DNA of 64,000 nt from Lolium rigidum (lineage: Eukaryota > Streptophyta > Magnoliopsida > Poales > Poaceae): the NCBI RefSeq assembly GCF_022539505.1, contig NC_061508.1, positions 60,583,754 through 60,647,753 on the forward strand. Direction: 5' to 3'. The position numbers were made by a program, and so were the translations under genes. The notes under the pieces were generated by a model. The model saw only the letters and a list, made by a program, of their open reading frames with translations. It was not told where the DNA came from and made no database searches. Below, one piece after another: positions 21,425 through 33,378 of the stretch (position 1 is its first letter; each line of letters begins with the position of its first letter).

Positions 21425-21590
21425 TCTTACTTTATTTTATTTACTACTTTGTTTGCTGCATTATATCAAAACACAAAAAAAATTAGTTACTAGCTTTACT
21501 TTATTTACTATCTTGTTTGCTATATCAAAAACACAAAAAAAATTAGTTTACTTGCATTTACTTTATCTAGTTTGCTTTATTTACTATCGC
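21425..21590 (+). repeat. Tandem repeats in the Athila leader
   Basis: Two full units and one partial unit of about 60 bp occur, each with CTTTATTTACTA, TTTGCT and CAAAAACACAAAAAAAA parts. They fill the leader between the primer site and the gag ATG. Confidence 0.75.
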
Positions 21591-21594
21591 TAAA

Positions 21595-23714
21595 ATGGCC
21601 AACCCTGAAAATACTAAGTTGTGTGATTTCACTAGCACAAATAATAATGATTTCTTATGCACACCTATTGCTCCACCTTGCTACTACGGCAGAATTCTTT
21701 GAAATTAAACCTCGCTTTACTTAATCTTGTTATGCGAGAGCAATTTTACAGTGTTAGTTACGATGATGCTGTCTTGCCCATCTCAATAATTTTGTTGAAT
21801 TATGTGAAATGCAAAAGTATAAAGATGTAGATGGTGACATTATAAAATTAAAATTGTTCCCTTTCTCATTAAGAGGAAGAGCTAAAGATTGGTTGCTATC
21901 TCTCGCCTAAGAATAGTATTGATTCATGGACTAAATGCAAGGATGCTTTTATTGGTAGATATTATCCCCCCGCTAAAATTATATCTTTGAGGAGTAGCAT
22001 AATGAATTTTAAACAATTGGATAATGAACATGTTGCTCAAGCTTGGGAAAGAATGAAATCTCTGGTTAAAAATTGCCCAACCCATGGATCGACTACTTGG
22101 ATGATCATCCAAACCTTCTATGCGGGACTAAATTTTTCTTCGCGGAATTTATTGGATTCAGTTGCTGGAGGTACCTTTATGTCCATCACTCTTGGTGAAG
22201 CAACAAAGCTACTTGATAATATGATGGTTAATTACTCTGAATGGCACACGGAAAGAGCTCCACAAGGTAAGAAGGTAAATTCTGTTGAAGAATCCCCTTC
22301 CTTGAATGATAAGGTTGATGCTATTATGTCTATGCTTGCGAATGATAGGACTAATGTTGATCCTAATAATGTTCCATTAGCTTCATTGGTTGCCCAAGAA
22401 GAACATGTTGATGTAAACTTCATTAAAAATAATAATTTCAACAACAATGCTTATCGGAACAATTCTAGTAATAACTATAGGTCATATCCTTATAATAATG
22501 GTAACGGTTATGCTAATTCTTATGGGAATTCTTACAACAACAATAGGAATACACCTCCTGGACTTGAAGCTATGCTTAAAGAATTTATTAGTACACAAAC
22601 TGCCTTTAACAAATCTGTGGAGGAAAAGCTCAATAAAATTGATATTCTTGTTTCTAGAGTTGATAGTCTTGCCTCTGATGTTGATCTTTTGAAATCGAAA
22701 GTTATGCCTAATAGGGATATTGAAAATAAAATTGTTACTACAGCAAATGCCATCCAAGTTAGAATTAATGAGAATATAAGATTAATGGCTGAACTGCGTG
22801 CTAGGTGGGATAGAGAAGAAAATGAAAAACTAGCTAAAAAGGAAAATGTAGCTAAAGTTTGGACTATTACCACCACTAGCAATGCTAATGATTCATATGT
22901 TGCTGCACCTCCTACTATCCATGATAAAATAATTGGTGTTGGCAATGCTTCTACTCCTAGTGCAAAGCGCGCGAAATTACTCGAAACTGCTAAAACTGCT
23001 GAAACTGCTTGTGATAAAACTGCTGAAATTTTTTCCAACCTTGGGGAGGATAATCCCATTGCTTTAGATTGTAATGATTTAGATTTTGATGATTGCCACA
23101 TCTCTGAAGTTATAAAGTTCTTGCAAAAACTTGCTAAGAGTCCCAATGCTAGCGCTATAAACTTGGCTTTCACAAAACATATTACAAATGCTCTCATAAA
23201 AGCTAGAGAAGAGAAACTAAAACTTGAAACTTCTATTGCTAGAAAGCTAGAGGATGGTTGGGAGCCCATCATTAAAATGAGAGTCAAAGATTTTGATTGT
23301 AATGCTTTATGTGATCTTGGTGCAAGTATTTCTGTTATGCCTAAGAAAGTCTATGATATGCTTGACTTGCCACCATTGAAAAATTGTTATCTGGATGTTA
23401 ATCTCGTTGATAATGCTAAAAAGAAACCTTTGGGGAGAGTTGACAATGTTCATATTATGGTTAACAATAACCTTGTCCCCGTTGATTTTGTTGTCTTGGA
23501 TATTGAATGCAATGCATCTTGCCCCATTATATTGGGAAGACCTTTTCTTCGAACCGTTGGTGCTACTATTGATATGAAGGAAGGTAATATTAAATATCAA
23601 TTTCCTCTCAAGAAAGGTATGGAACACTTCCCTAGAAAGAGAATGAAGGTACCTTATGATTCTATTATTAGAACAAATTATGATGTTGATGCTTCATCTC
23701 TTGATGTCACTTGA
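21595..23714 (+). pseudogene. gag: Athila gag-protease reading frame
   Basis: The ATG at 21595 starts the gag, but extra bases near 21680 and 21715 and others up to about 21910 break the first 130 codons. From 21987 the frame is open for 575 codons to TGA at 23712-23714. It shows the Athila gag segment GLNFSSRNLLDSVAGG (about 22130), an Asn/Tyr-rich low-complexity stretch (about 22430-22550), helices and a retropepsin with Asp-Leu-Gly-Ala-Ser (about 23312) followed by a CPIILGRPFL flap-type motif. RT sequence would normally follow; instead the frame stops. Confidence 0.85.
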
Positions 23715-26289
23715 GATACACTTTTCGCGCCTAGCTGAAAGGCGTTAAAGAAAAGCGCTTGTGGGAGACAACCCATGTTTTTACTACAGTATTTTTGTTT
23801 TATATTTGTGTCTTGGAAGTTGTTTACTACTGTAGCAACCTCTCCTTATCTTAGTTTTATGTTTTGTTGTGCCAAGTAAAGTCTTTGATAGTAAAGTAAG
23901 TACTAGATTTGGATTACTTGCGCAGTTCCAGATTTCTTTCTTTGTCACGAATCTGGGTCTATCTCCCTGTAGGTAGCTCAGAAAATTAAGCCAATTTACG
24001 AGCATGATCCTCAGATATGTATGCAACTTTCATTTAATTTGAGCATTTTCGTTTGAGCAAGTCTGGTGGCCTAATAAAATCCATCTTTACGGATCGTTCT
24101 GTTTTGACAGATTCTGTCTTTTATTTCGCATTGCCTCTTTTGCTATGTTGGATGAATTTCTTTGATCCACTAATGTCCAGTAGCTTTATGCAATGTACAG
24201 AAGTGTTAAGAATGATTGTGTCACCTCTGAACATGTGAATTTTTATTATGCACTAACCCTCTAATGAGTTGTTTCGAGTTTGGTGTGGAGGAAGTTTTCA
24301 AGGATCAAGAGAGGAGTATGATGCAATATGATCAAGGAGAGTGAAAGCTCTAAGCTTGGGGATGCCCCGGTGGTTCACCCCTGCATATTCTAAGAAGACT
24401 CAAGCGTCTAAGCTTGGGGATGCCCAAGGCATCCCCTTCTTCATCGACAACATTATCGGGTTCCTCCCCTGAAACTATATTTTTATTCCGTCACATCTTA
24501 TGTACTTTGCTTGGAGCGTCGGTTTGTTTTTGTTTTTTGTTTTGTTTGAATAAAATGGATCCTAGCATTCACTTTATGGGAGAGAGACACGCTCCGCTGT
24601 AGCATATGGACAAATATGTCCTTAGGCTCTACTCATAGTATTCATGGCGAAGTTCTTCTTCGTTAAATTGTTATATGGTTGGAATTGGAAAATGCTACAT
24701 GTAGTAACTCTAAAATGTCTTGGATAATTTGATACTTGGCAATTGTTGTGCTCATGTTTAAGCTCTTGCATCATATACTTTGCACCCATTAATGAAGAAA
24801 TATTTAGAGCTTGCTAATTTGGTTTGCATATTTGGTTTCTCTAGAGTCTAGATAACATCTAGTATTGAGTTTTGAACAACAAGGAAGACGGTATGGAGTC
24901 TTATAATGTTTACCATATGTCTTTTATGTGAGTTTTGCTGTACCGTTCATCCTTGTGTTTGTTTCAAATAACCTTGCTAGCCTAAACCTTGTATCGAGAG
25001 GGAATACTTCTCATGCATCCAAAATACTTGAGCCAACCACTATGCCATTTGTGTCCACCATACCTACCTACTACATGGTATTTATCCGCCATTCCAAAGT
25101 AAATTTCTTGAGTGCTACCTTTAAAATTCCATCATTCACCTTTGCAATATATAGCTCATGGGACAAATAGCTTAAAAACTATTGTGGTATTGAATATGTA
25201 CTTATGCACTTTATCTCTTATTAAGTTGCTTGTTGTGCGATAACCATGTTTACGGGGACGCCATCAACTATTCTTTGTTGAATATCATGTGAGTTGCTAT
25301 GCATGTCCGTCTTGTCCGAAGCAAGAGAGATCTACCACCTTCATGGTTGGAGCATGCATATTGTTAGAGAAGAACTTTGGGCCGCTAACTAAAGCCATGA
25401 TTCATGGTGGAAGTTTCGGTTTGGACATATATCCTCAATCTCGTAAGAGAATAATAATTGTTGCCACATGCTTATGCATTAAAGAGGAGTCCATTATCCG
25501 TTGTCCATGTTGTCCCGGTATGGATGTCTAAGTTGAGAATAATCAAAAGCGAGAAATCCAAAATGCGAGCTTTCTCCTTAGACCTTTGTACAGAGCGGCA
25601 TGGAGGTACCCCATTGTGACACTTGGTCAAAACATGTGCATTGCAAAGATCCGGTAGTCCAAGTTAATTAGGACAAGGTGCGGGCACTATTAGTATACTA
25701 TGCATGAGACTTGCAACTTGTAAGATATAATGTACATAACTCATATGCTTTATTACTACCGTTGACAAAATTGTTTCATGTTTTCAAAATAAAAGCTCTA
25801 GCACAAATATAGCAATCGATGCTTTCCTCTTTGAAGGACCATTCTCTTTACTTTTATGTTGAGTCAGTTCACCTATATCTCTCCACCTCAAGAAGCAAAC
25901 ACTTGTGTGAACTGTGCATTGATTCCTACATACTTGCATATTGTACTTGTTATATTACTCTATGTTGACAATTATCCATGAGATATACATGTTACAAGTT
26001 GAAAGCAACCGCTGAAACTTAATCTTCCTTTGTGTTGCTTCAATGCCTTTACTTTGATTTATTGCTTTATGAGTTAACTCTTATGCAAGACTTATTAATA
26101 CTTGTCTTGAAGTACTATTCATGAAAAGTCTTTGCTTTATGATTCGAGTTGTTTACTCATGTCATTACCATTGTTTTGATCGCTGCATCCACTACATATG
26201 TTTACAAATAGTATGATCAAGGTTATGATGGCATATCACTTCAGAAATTATCTTTGTTATCGTTTTACCTGCTCGGGACGAGCAGAACT
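23715..26289 (+). other. Non-coding 3' internal region of the Athila element
   Basis: 2.6 kb of AT-rich DNA without a believable ORF on either strand. Two earlier copies of the polypurine-tract motif CTAAGCTTGGGGATGCC lie at about 24352 and 24410. Confidence 0.75.
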
Positions 26290-26304
26290 AAGCTTGGGGA
26301 TGCT
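26290..26304 (+). other. Athila polypurine tract
   Basis: AAGCTTGGGGATGCT lies immediately before the 3' LTR start at 26305. Confidence 0.8.
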
Positions 26305-27899
26305 TGATACGTCTCCGACGTATCGATAATTTCTTATGTTCTATGCCATATTATTGATGATACCTACATGTTTTATGCACACTTTATGTCATATTCGTGC
26401 ATTTTCCGGAACTAACCTATTAACAAGATGCCGAAGTGCCGATTCTTTGTTTTCTAGTCGTTTTTGGTTTCGAAATCCTAGTAACGAAATATTCTCGGAA
26501 TTGGATGAAACAAAGACCCGGGGACCTATTTCGCCACGAACCTTCCGGAAGACCGAAGAGCATACGAAGTGGGGCCACGAGGTGGCCAAACCACATGGCG
26601 GCGCGGCCAAGGGGGGCCCGCGCCGCCTGTGGTGTGGGCCCTCGTTAGCCCCCCGACTCGCCCTTCCGCCTACTTAAAGCCTCCGTCGCGAAATCCACGA
26701 TGCGAAAAACCACGATACGGAAAACCTTACCGAGACGCCGCCGCCGCCGATCCCATCTCGGGGGATTCGGAGATCTCCTCCGGCACCCTGCCGGAGAGGG
26801 GATTCATCTCCCGGAGGACTCTACACCGCCATGGTCGCCTCCGGAGTGATGAGTGAGTAGTTCACCCCTGGACTATGGGTCCATAGCGGTAGCTAGATGG
26901 TTGTCTTCTCCTCATTATGCTTCATTGTTGGATCTTGTGAGCTGCCTAACATGATCAAGATCATCTATCTGTAATACTCTATGTTGTGTTTGTCGGGATC
27001 CGATGGATAGAGAATACCATGTCATGTTAATTATCAAGTTATTACATATGTGTTGTTTATGATCTTGCATGCTCTCCGTTACTAGTAGAGGCTGCGGCCA
27101 AGTTTTTACTTTTAACTCCAAGAGGGAGTATTTATGCTCGATAGTGGGTTCATGCCTGCATTGACACCGGGACGAGTGATGAAAAGTTCTAAGGTTGTGT
27201 TGTCGTTGTTGCCACTAGGGATAAAACATTGGCGCTATGTCCGAGGATGTAGTTGTTGATTACATTACGCACCATACTTAATGCAATTGTCTCGTTGTTA
27301 GCAACTTAATACTGGAGGGGTTCGGATGATAACCTCGAAGGTGGACTTTTAGGCATAGATGCGGTTGGATGGCGGTCTATGTACTTTGTCGTAATGCCCA
27401 ATTAAATCTCACTATACTTATCATGTCATGTATGTGCATTGTTATGCCCTCTCTATTTGTCAATTGCCCGACTGTAATTTGTTCACCCAACATGCCTTTA
27501 TCTTATGGGAGAGACACCTCTAGTGAACTCGTGGACCCCGGTCCATTCTTTTAATACTGAAATACAAATCTGCTGCAATACTTGTTTTACTCGTTTTCTC
27601 TGCAAACAATCATCTTCCACACAATACGGTTAATCCTTTGTTACGGCAAGCCGGTGAGATTGACAACCTCACTTGTTTCGTTGGGGCAAAGTACTTTGGT
27701 TGTGTTGTGCAGGTTCCACGTTGGCGCCGGAATCTCTGTTGTTGCGCCGCACTACATCCCGCCGCCATCAACCTTCAACGTGCTTCTTGACTCCTACTGG
27801 TTCGATTAAACCTTGGTTTCTTACTGAGGGAAACTTGCCGCTGTGCGCATCACACCTTCCTCTTGGGGTTCCCAACGGACGTGTCAACTACACGCATCA
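26305..27899 (+). repeat. 3' LTR of the Athila element (uninterrupted)
   Basis: 1595 bp from TGATACGTC to ACGCATCA. It serves as reference for the three 5' LTR pieces, which add up to 780 bp; the shortfall is the 814-bp deletion at the Copia junction. Confidence 0.93.
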
Positions 27900-27904
27900 A
27901 GCGC
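27900..27904. repeat. Right target-site duplication (AGCGC)
   Basis: It is identical to 784-788. Confidence 0.93.
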
Positions 27905-27982
27905 CCACGCCTCCGCCACGGTGAGGCTGCCGCGTCCGAAGCCGTTCGCCGCGGCGATCTTGCGGGAGGACGAGCTCGACAT
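27900..27982 (-). pseudogene. 5' start of the ORF split by the Athila insertion
   Basis: The ATG at 27980-27982 opens a Ser-rich start, then a stretch with VAEAWALYHARYP and a Pro-Pro-Asp end. Counting through one copy of AGCGC, 38 codons lead in frame to the Met at 752. So the Athila element landed inside a coding exon between codons for residues 27 and 30 (Ala-Leu-Tyr-His). Confidence 0.75.
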
Positions 27983-28450
27983 TTTTTGAGCGGCAAGGAG
28001 AGGATCTGGGAGGGGGGAGGCGGCGGCGACGAGAAAGATTATGAGCGGCGATAACTGCAGGGCGTCTTAAAACAGCGGCGGCAGCGGGTGGTTGCACGCA
28101 ATAACTCCGGCGCGGACGGCCACGCGGCCATGCACGACGAGACGCGTCCCTCGCGTCGCTCGGAAAACAGGGACGCCATTAACGTCGCTTGACCAAAGGT
28201 AGGCGACGGGGTTTTAGCCTTCCGTGCCGGCCGACGGGTCGGGCCCGCGTCGGTTGGCCTCGCTTTTCGTTGTGTCCGGCGTCCTCGGAACGTCCCCTGT
28301 GGGACGGGGACGGGCTCGGGGCGCCGGACACCGTATCGGACCGCGCCGGACAAAAATGGGCTTTAGGGAACGCGGCTGGAACGCTTTTTTTATCCGGCGC
28401 GCCCCAGATTCCTTTAGGGGACGGTTTGGGGGACGCGACTGGAGATGCTC
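27905..28450 (-). mobile_element. Right end of a PIF/Harbinger-like DNA transposon
   Basis: The right terminus reads GGAGATGCTC at 28450 (inward reading GAGCATCTCC), followed by TTA at 28451-28453. GAGCATCTCC-type termini with a TTA/TAA target site are typical of grass Harbinger-type elements. The stretch 27983-28450 is GC-rich subterminal DNA with no second ORF. The rest of the element is 1-788 and beyond the left window edge, so its other terminus and duplicated TTA cannot be checked. Confidence 0.6.
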
Positions 28451-28551
28451 TTATCCCCAAAGTTGGAGGCTTGGAGCTTCTGTATCATCTGGACATCTAC
28501 TACTCCATGGCAAGAATAGTAGCTTTCCCACGACGATTAGTCTCCATGCTC

Positions 28552-28557
28552 CACGTG
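28552..28557. promoter_or_regulatory. G-box (CACGTG) upstream of the NDB1-like gene
   Basis: CACGTG lies 143 bp before the start codon, in the 250 bp left between the transposon end and the gene. bZIP and bHLH factors bind this core; use in this gene is inference. Confidence 0.4.
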
Positions 28558-28699
28558 GTCCTGGTGAAGGAGCAGGGCAGGTAGCCTTTCACTTCACATC
28601 GCTTTCCTTGTTTGCCCCCTAGTCCTCTGCTGCCGGAAACCTCGCCTGATCATCTTGAATTCGATCCAGCAGTTTACGGGGCTGAGACAGACGAGCAGG

Positions 28700-31600
28700 A
28701 TGGGCTTCTCCTTCTTCGCCTCTCGTGCCGCCGCCCGGTTCTTGGAGGACATCAGACGCCCCGCCGGCGTCTCCACCGCCGCGCTTCTTCTCACAGCAGC
28801 CAGGTAGGTGCCTCCCACAAACCCTCTCCGGTCCCTGAAAATCACTTTTATCTGGCATTTCTGATTTGTTGATGATGATTTGCCGTTCCTTCCTTTTTGT
28901 CCGCTTTACCTTTCCTTTTTGTTCGCATCTTGGCTGCTTTCTTGGTCTAGTACTCTAGACGATCTTGGTCAACAGAGATGTGATGTTGGTCTAGCACTCT
29001 AGATATGTGATGTCGGTCTAGGACTCTAGATATGTGATGTTTGTTGGGCAGTCCTCCTCCTCCTCTGTACTTTCTTGAACAGTCCCCAATTCAATTTTGT
29101 CCTTCCGGATCAAACCGCTTAATTGTTTGCATTTGCATTCTTCAACATTTTTGTGTACTGGATTGCAGCGGCGGGGGTATTGTGGCGTATGCCGATTCCT
29201 CCAGGCCAGAAGAGGCCTCAGGGCCACCGCAACAGGATGTCCCCAGGAAGAAGAAGGTGGTGGTTCTTGGCACTGGCTGGGGCGGCACCTCTTTCCTCAA
29301 GAACCTCGACTGCTCCCGCTACGATGTGAAGGTCATATCGCCTCGCAACTACTTCGCGTTTACGCCTCTGCTCCCGAGCGTTACGTGTGGGACCGTGGAG
29401 GCACGCAGCATCGTCGAACCCATACGGAGGATGTTCGAGAAGGTACTTGATTTAGCGATCATTCTTGTCCTCTTATATGTGCTACTGTGGAGTAACGCAG
29501 TGACTGCTTCTGCTATTGTTCTTTTGCAGAAAAATAAAGATGTTGCATATTACGAAGCCGAGTGCTTGAAGATTGACGCGACAAAGAAGGCTGTGCACTG
29601 TCGTTCTGCTGTTGGAACCAATTTGGATGGGAATGGTGATTTCGAGGTCGATTATGATTACTTAGTAGTTGCTCTTGGAGCTACTGTAAATACATTCAAC
29701 ACTCCCGGTGTGATGGAGCATTGCCACTTTTTGAAGGTACAATCCCTTACAGCCTTTGAGTGCTCCTTTTCTGATGATTCGATCTTCAGTAGTAAGCTAT
29801 TTTCCTTAGTTTGCTGCAACACCTTGAGATATAATACTTTAGTTTTCAATGTATATTATTAATAAATGCCACTTTTTTTTTTTCACAAGATCATCTAACT
29901 GCTTGAGTTAAAGAGCTACATTGCCAACTTACAGAATACTAAACTGCAATACCATACATATGTAATGTGTTGTCATTTGTATTAGATTTAAGAGCTACAT
30001 ATGCAGAGGAATATGCTAACATTCGCTGGAGGAGCTGTTCAGTATCACTATATCCTCTGAACCATTTGTTCTTGCTATGTAATTTTCCCTTTAATTCTAC
30101 CTGCAATTAATTGTACTGTACAGTATTAGGAAATTTTACGTTCATGGAACTATTAGCCATATCTTCTATTTAAATCCTCACATTGAACAATTCAGGAAGT
30201 GGAGGATGCCCAAAAGATTCGGAAGAGTGTGCTGGACTGCTTTGAAAAGGCATCACTTCCCAACATTAGTGAAGAGGAGAAAAGGAAGATCCTTCACTTT
30301 GTGGTTATTGGCGGTGGACCTACTGGGGTCGAATTTACTGCAGAGTTGCATGATTTTCTTGTCGAAGATCTGGTGAAGATATATCCTGCAATTCAGGAAT
30401 TTGTCAAGATAACAATTATTCAATCAGGAGAACATATATTGAATACGTAAGGAAGTAATAGCTTACCATATAATGAGGATCGAATGATCCTGAAGTTCAC
30501 TTGCATTGCATGGTGCATACAAAGACTATTGAGTCAGGCTTTCATCACTAAGAACAAGTTTTAGCATGAACAAAAAAGCCTCAGGGGGAATTAATGTATT
30601 GGGAAGTCAGCTTTTGTTCCCAGATAATGAGGATGGTACTGCTGGTTCACATCTTGGAGATTAGAACATGCTGCTGCAAGTAGTGAGGCCCCCAGCTAAT
30701 CATCTCCGGTCCCTGGGATCATTATTAAATATTGTTACTGTCAGGAAAAAGTGAACAACAATTTCGGATCGTTTACATGTTTCGGAAAACAATAGTCGGT
30801 AGAAGTGGAAAATATATCCCAGTCATTGTTTTCTTACCAGGATAGATAGACCAAAACCACCTTACCACCACCACCACCAAACAATTCTAGTGTTGGATTA
30901 TTTTTACCATATCTTATTTTTTTATTTTGGATTGCGGATGTTTCTTCCGTATTCTTCCTCCACTTCCTTTTCCCTTTTAAATGATATTCCTAACTGGAAA
31001 GAACTTGTTCCAAAAAAAGAAATAATTGCTATGAAATTATCACACTTACTGTAGACATTGCGATTTTGTTGGTAATTGGAAATTGTGTTGATTCGACAAG
31101 GAAAATTTTCCTACTGTTTCAATGTCCATGCATTTGGTTGTAGCCTCAGTAGATCTTGTCTTTTACCCATGTTTACTGTGAGATGATATATCCATTTCTT
31201 TCATATAGATTTGACGAAAGGATAGCTGCATTTGCTGAAACAAAGTTTCAGAGAGATGGCATTGAGGTGAATACAGGATTCAGAGTGTTAAAGGTCTCTG
31301 ATGATTTTATTACAGTGAAAAACAAATCAACTGGTGGTGAAATATTGGTCCCGTATGGGATGGCTATTTGGTCTGCTGGTATTGGTACGCGTCCTGTCAT
31401 TACGGACTTCATGAATCAAGTTGGTCAGGTTGTTAAATCTGAATCAAAGCTGTGTGTTCAGGTTACGGAGTTATGTTAAACTTCCAACATTTAGTTGACG
31501 TATGCAAATGTTCTCTCATTTAACAGGCTAAACGGCGTGCCTTGGCAACTAATGAATGGTTAAGAGTTCGTGAGACTGATGGTGTCTATGCAATTGGAGA

Positions 31601-33378
31601 CTGTTCTTCAATAAGTCAGAGAAAAATAATGGTAAATGTAAAAAAGCATTTCATAAATATTATTTGCACCCTCTTCGTAGGTTCAAACTTCATAGGCAGA
31701 ACCACTGTAGGAAGAGCTGCACACACTGCAAGTCAGGGTTATCGCTGCACTGTAACTGTTTCTTGATAGAACTGTCATATGAGTCAAATTAGTTATTCTA
31801 CTGCTATGCATGCGCGTTTGTGTTTATTCCACCTTTGTATAGACATTGCAAAGTTTGTATCATGCTAAATAAACAAGAACACCGAACATCTAATTTGGCA
31901 ATATTTAGTTCATGTTAAATCCTTCCTCTGAGTTCTTTGCTTCTGTTTTTTCAGGAGGACATTTCGACAATATTTAAAGTAGCAGATAAGGATAACTCTG
32001 GCACTTTGACACTGAAAGAAATATCTGATATTTTAGAAGATATTTGTATAAGATACCCTCAAGTAGAACTCTATATGAAAAGTATGCACATGCTTGATAT
32101 TGCGGATTTGATAGCAAGTGGCGTAGGTGATTCCCACAAAGAGTCGATGGTCGTTGACATAGAGGAGTTCAAAAAGGCTCTGTGCCATGTCGACTCCCAA
32201 GTTAAAACCGTTCCGGCGACGGCTCAGGTTCCCTCTACTTCCATATCAACATAAGTTCATGATACTTTATCGCAGACCTTTTTTCCCATTGGAAAACTGC
32301 AGTTTTAGAACATGAGATGGGCAAACAGCCAATTGTTGCATGTGTGAACACTCCCTACGTGTTTCTTGAATATTTACCAGGTCGCTGCACAACAAGGATA
32401 CTATCTTGCTGACTGTTTTAACAAAATGGATCATTGCAAAGAGCATCCAGAAGGTCCGTTGCGCTTGTCAGGGTCGGGAGGAGATCATCACAACTTCCGC
32501 CCATTCCGGTACTTCGCTTTTCTGGTTACAGTTACTTGTTCCCATCCACATACTTGTGTCTTAGGCACATCCGGTACTTCAAACCTTCCATGGCATAACT
32601 CTACTGATTTTATGATTACTATCAGTGTCAGTACCTGCTTGGATAAGACCGATATGTACATAAAAAGATTTAATGAATGCGGTATCATATTAATTATAGA
32701 AAGATCGAACTATAGCTGCAATTTTTCTTTCAGTTACGCACAGTATCTAATAATTCTGAAATTATCACTATGATAACCTAAAACTGTCACATTTTTAGTT
32801 ATGATACTCACCTATTGTCTTCACGGTTATCTTTAAGACGCATCTTTCAAAAAGGACATGCTTCAGTTGTTCTGTGGTGGGGCTTGGGCTTCAAAATAAT
32901 TTATGTTGCATTTAAGCATTCAATACACCAGTTCCAGGAAATTTCCTACACAAAGTATCCACTGGCTCCTGTTTGTACATCCATTTGCTTTCTCATCTTC
33001 TGATATCTTGGCACTCAAGGTACAAGCATCTTGGGCAATTCGCACCCTTGGGTGGAGAGCAAGCTGCCGCCGAGCTCCCGGGCGACTGGGTTTCCATGGG
33101 CCACAGCACTCAGTGGCTATGGTACTCCGTATACGCAAGGTAACAACCATGAACTTGCTCTCACACTCGGCGCCGTTGTCACCCATCACCAAATACCATT
33201 CTGTCCAACGAAAACATGGCACTACCTTATCCACCTTATCCTTTACGATCCGTTTAGCCTCAACTCAGAGTTGTTTCTTTCCATGAACAGCAAGCAAGTG
33301 AGCTGGCGCACAAGGGTGCTGGTGGTATCTGACTGGACCCGCAGGTTTATCTTCGGCAGGGACTCGAGCCGGATCTAG
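28700..33378 (+). CDS. NDB1: External alternative NAD(P)H dehydrogenase, NDB1-like (type II, EF-hand)
   Basis: Ten exons with GT/AG introns: 28700-28803, 29169-29442, 29530-29736, 30196-30446, 31209-31428, 31527-31631, 31955-32227, 32381-32508, 33020-33139, 33291-33378; 1770 nt, 589 aa, no stop. It is a rotenone-insensitive, non-proton-pumping dehydrogenase passing electrons from cytosolic NAD(P)H to ubiquinone on the outer face of the inner mitochondrial membrane. An Arg/Ala/Phe-rich presequence starts at residue 1. FAD fold GTGWGG is at 69-74 and nucleotide fold GGGPTG at 234-239. Strand-end residue Gln271 replaces the Glu of NADH-type NDBs, which fits NADPH use. A canonical EF-hand loop DKDNSGTLTLKE is at 398-409 and the usual C-terminus FGRDSSRI follows. 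NDB rather than NDA/NDC rests on the EF-hand. Confidence 0.95.
28941..29040 (+). repeat. Short tandem repeat in intron 1 of the NDB1-like gene
   Basis: Three units of about 27 bp contain GGTCTAGNACTCTAGA and ATGTGATG. The first unit carries an insertion of about 18 bp. Confidence 0.7.

Larger units (their letters stand above)
789..27899 (+). mobile_element. Athila-type Gypsy LTR retrotransposon, gag-protease only, with two nested inserts
   Basis: The element is bounded by AGCGC duplications. The 3' LTR is 26305-27899. The 5' LTR survives as three pieces: 789-1208, 14085-14338 and 21234-21339. A tRNA-Asp-type primer site follows at 21350, then a gag-protease reading frame (21595-23714), 2.6 kb without coding potential and a polypurine tract ending at 26304. 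No reverse transcriptase, RNase H or integrase was found, so it probably depended on enzymes of a full-length relative. The gag style and PBS place it in the Athila group, and it resembles the Sabrina/WHAM/Fatima families of wheat; I do not assign one. Confidence 0.9.
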
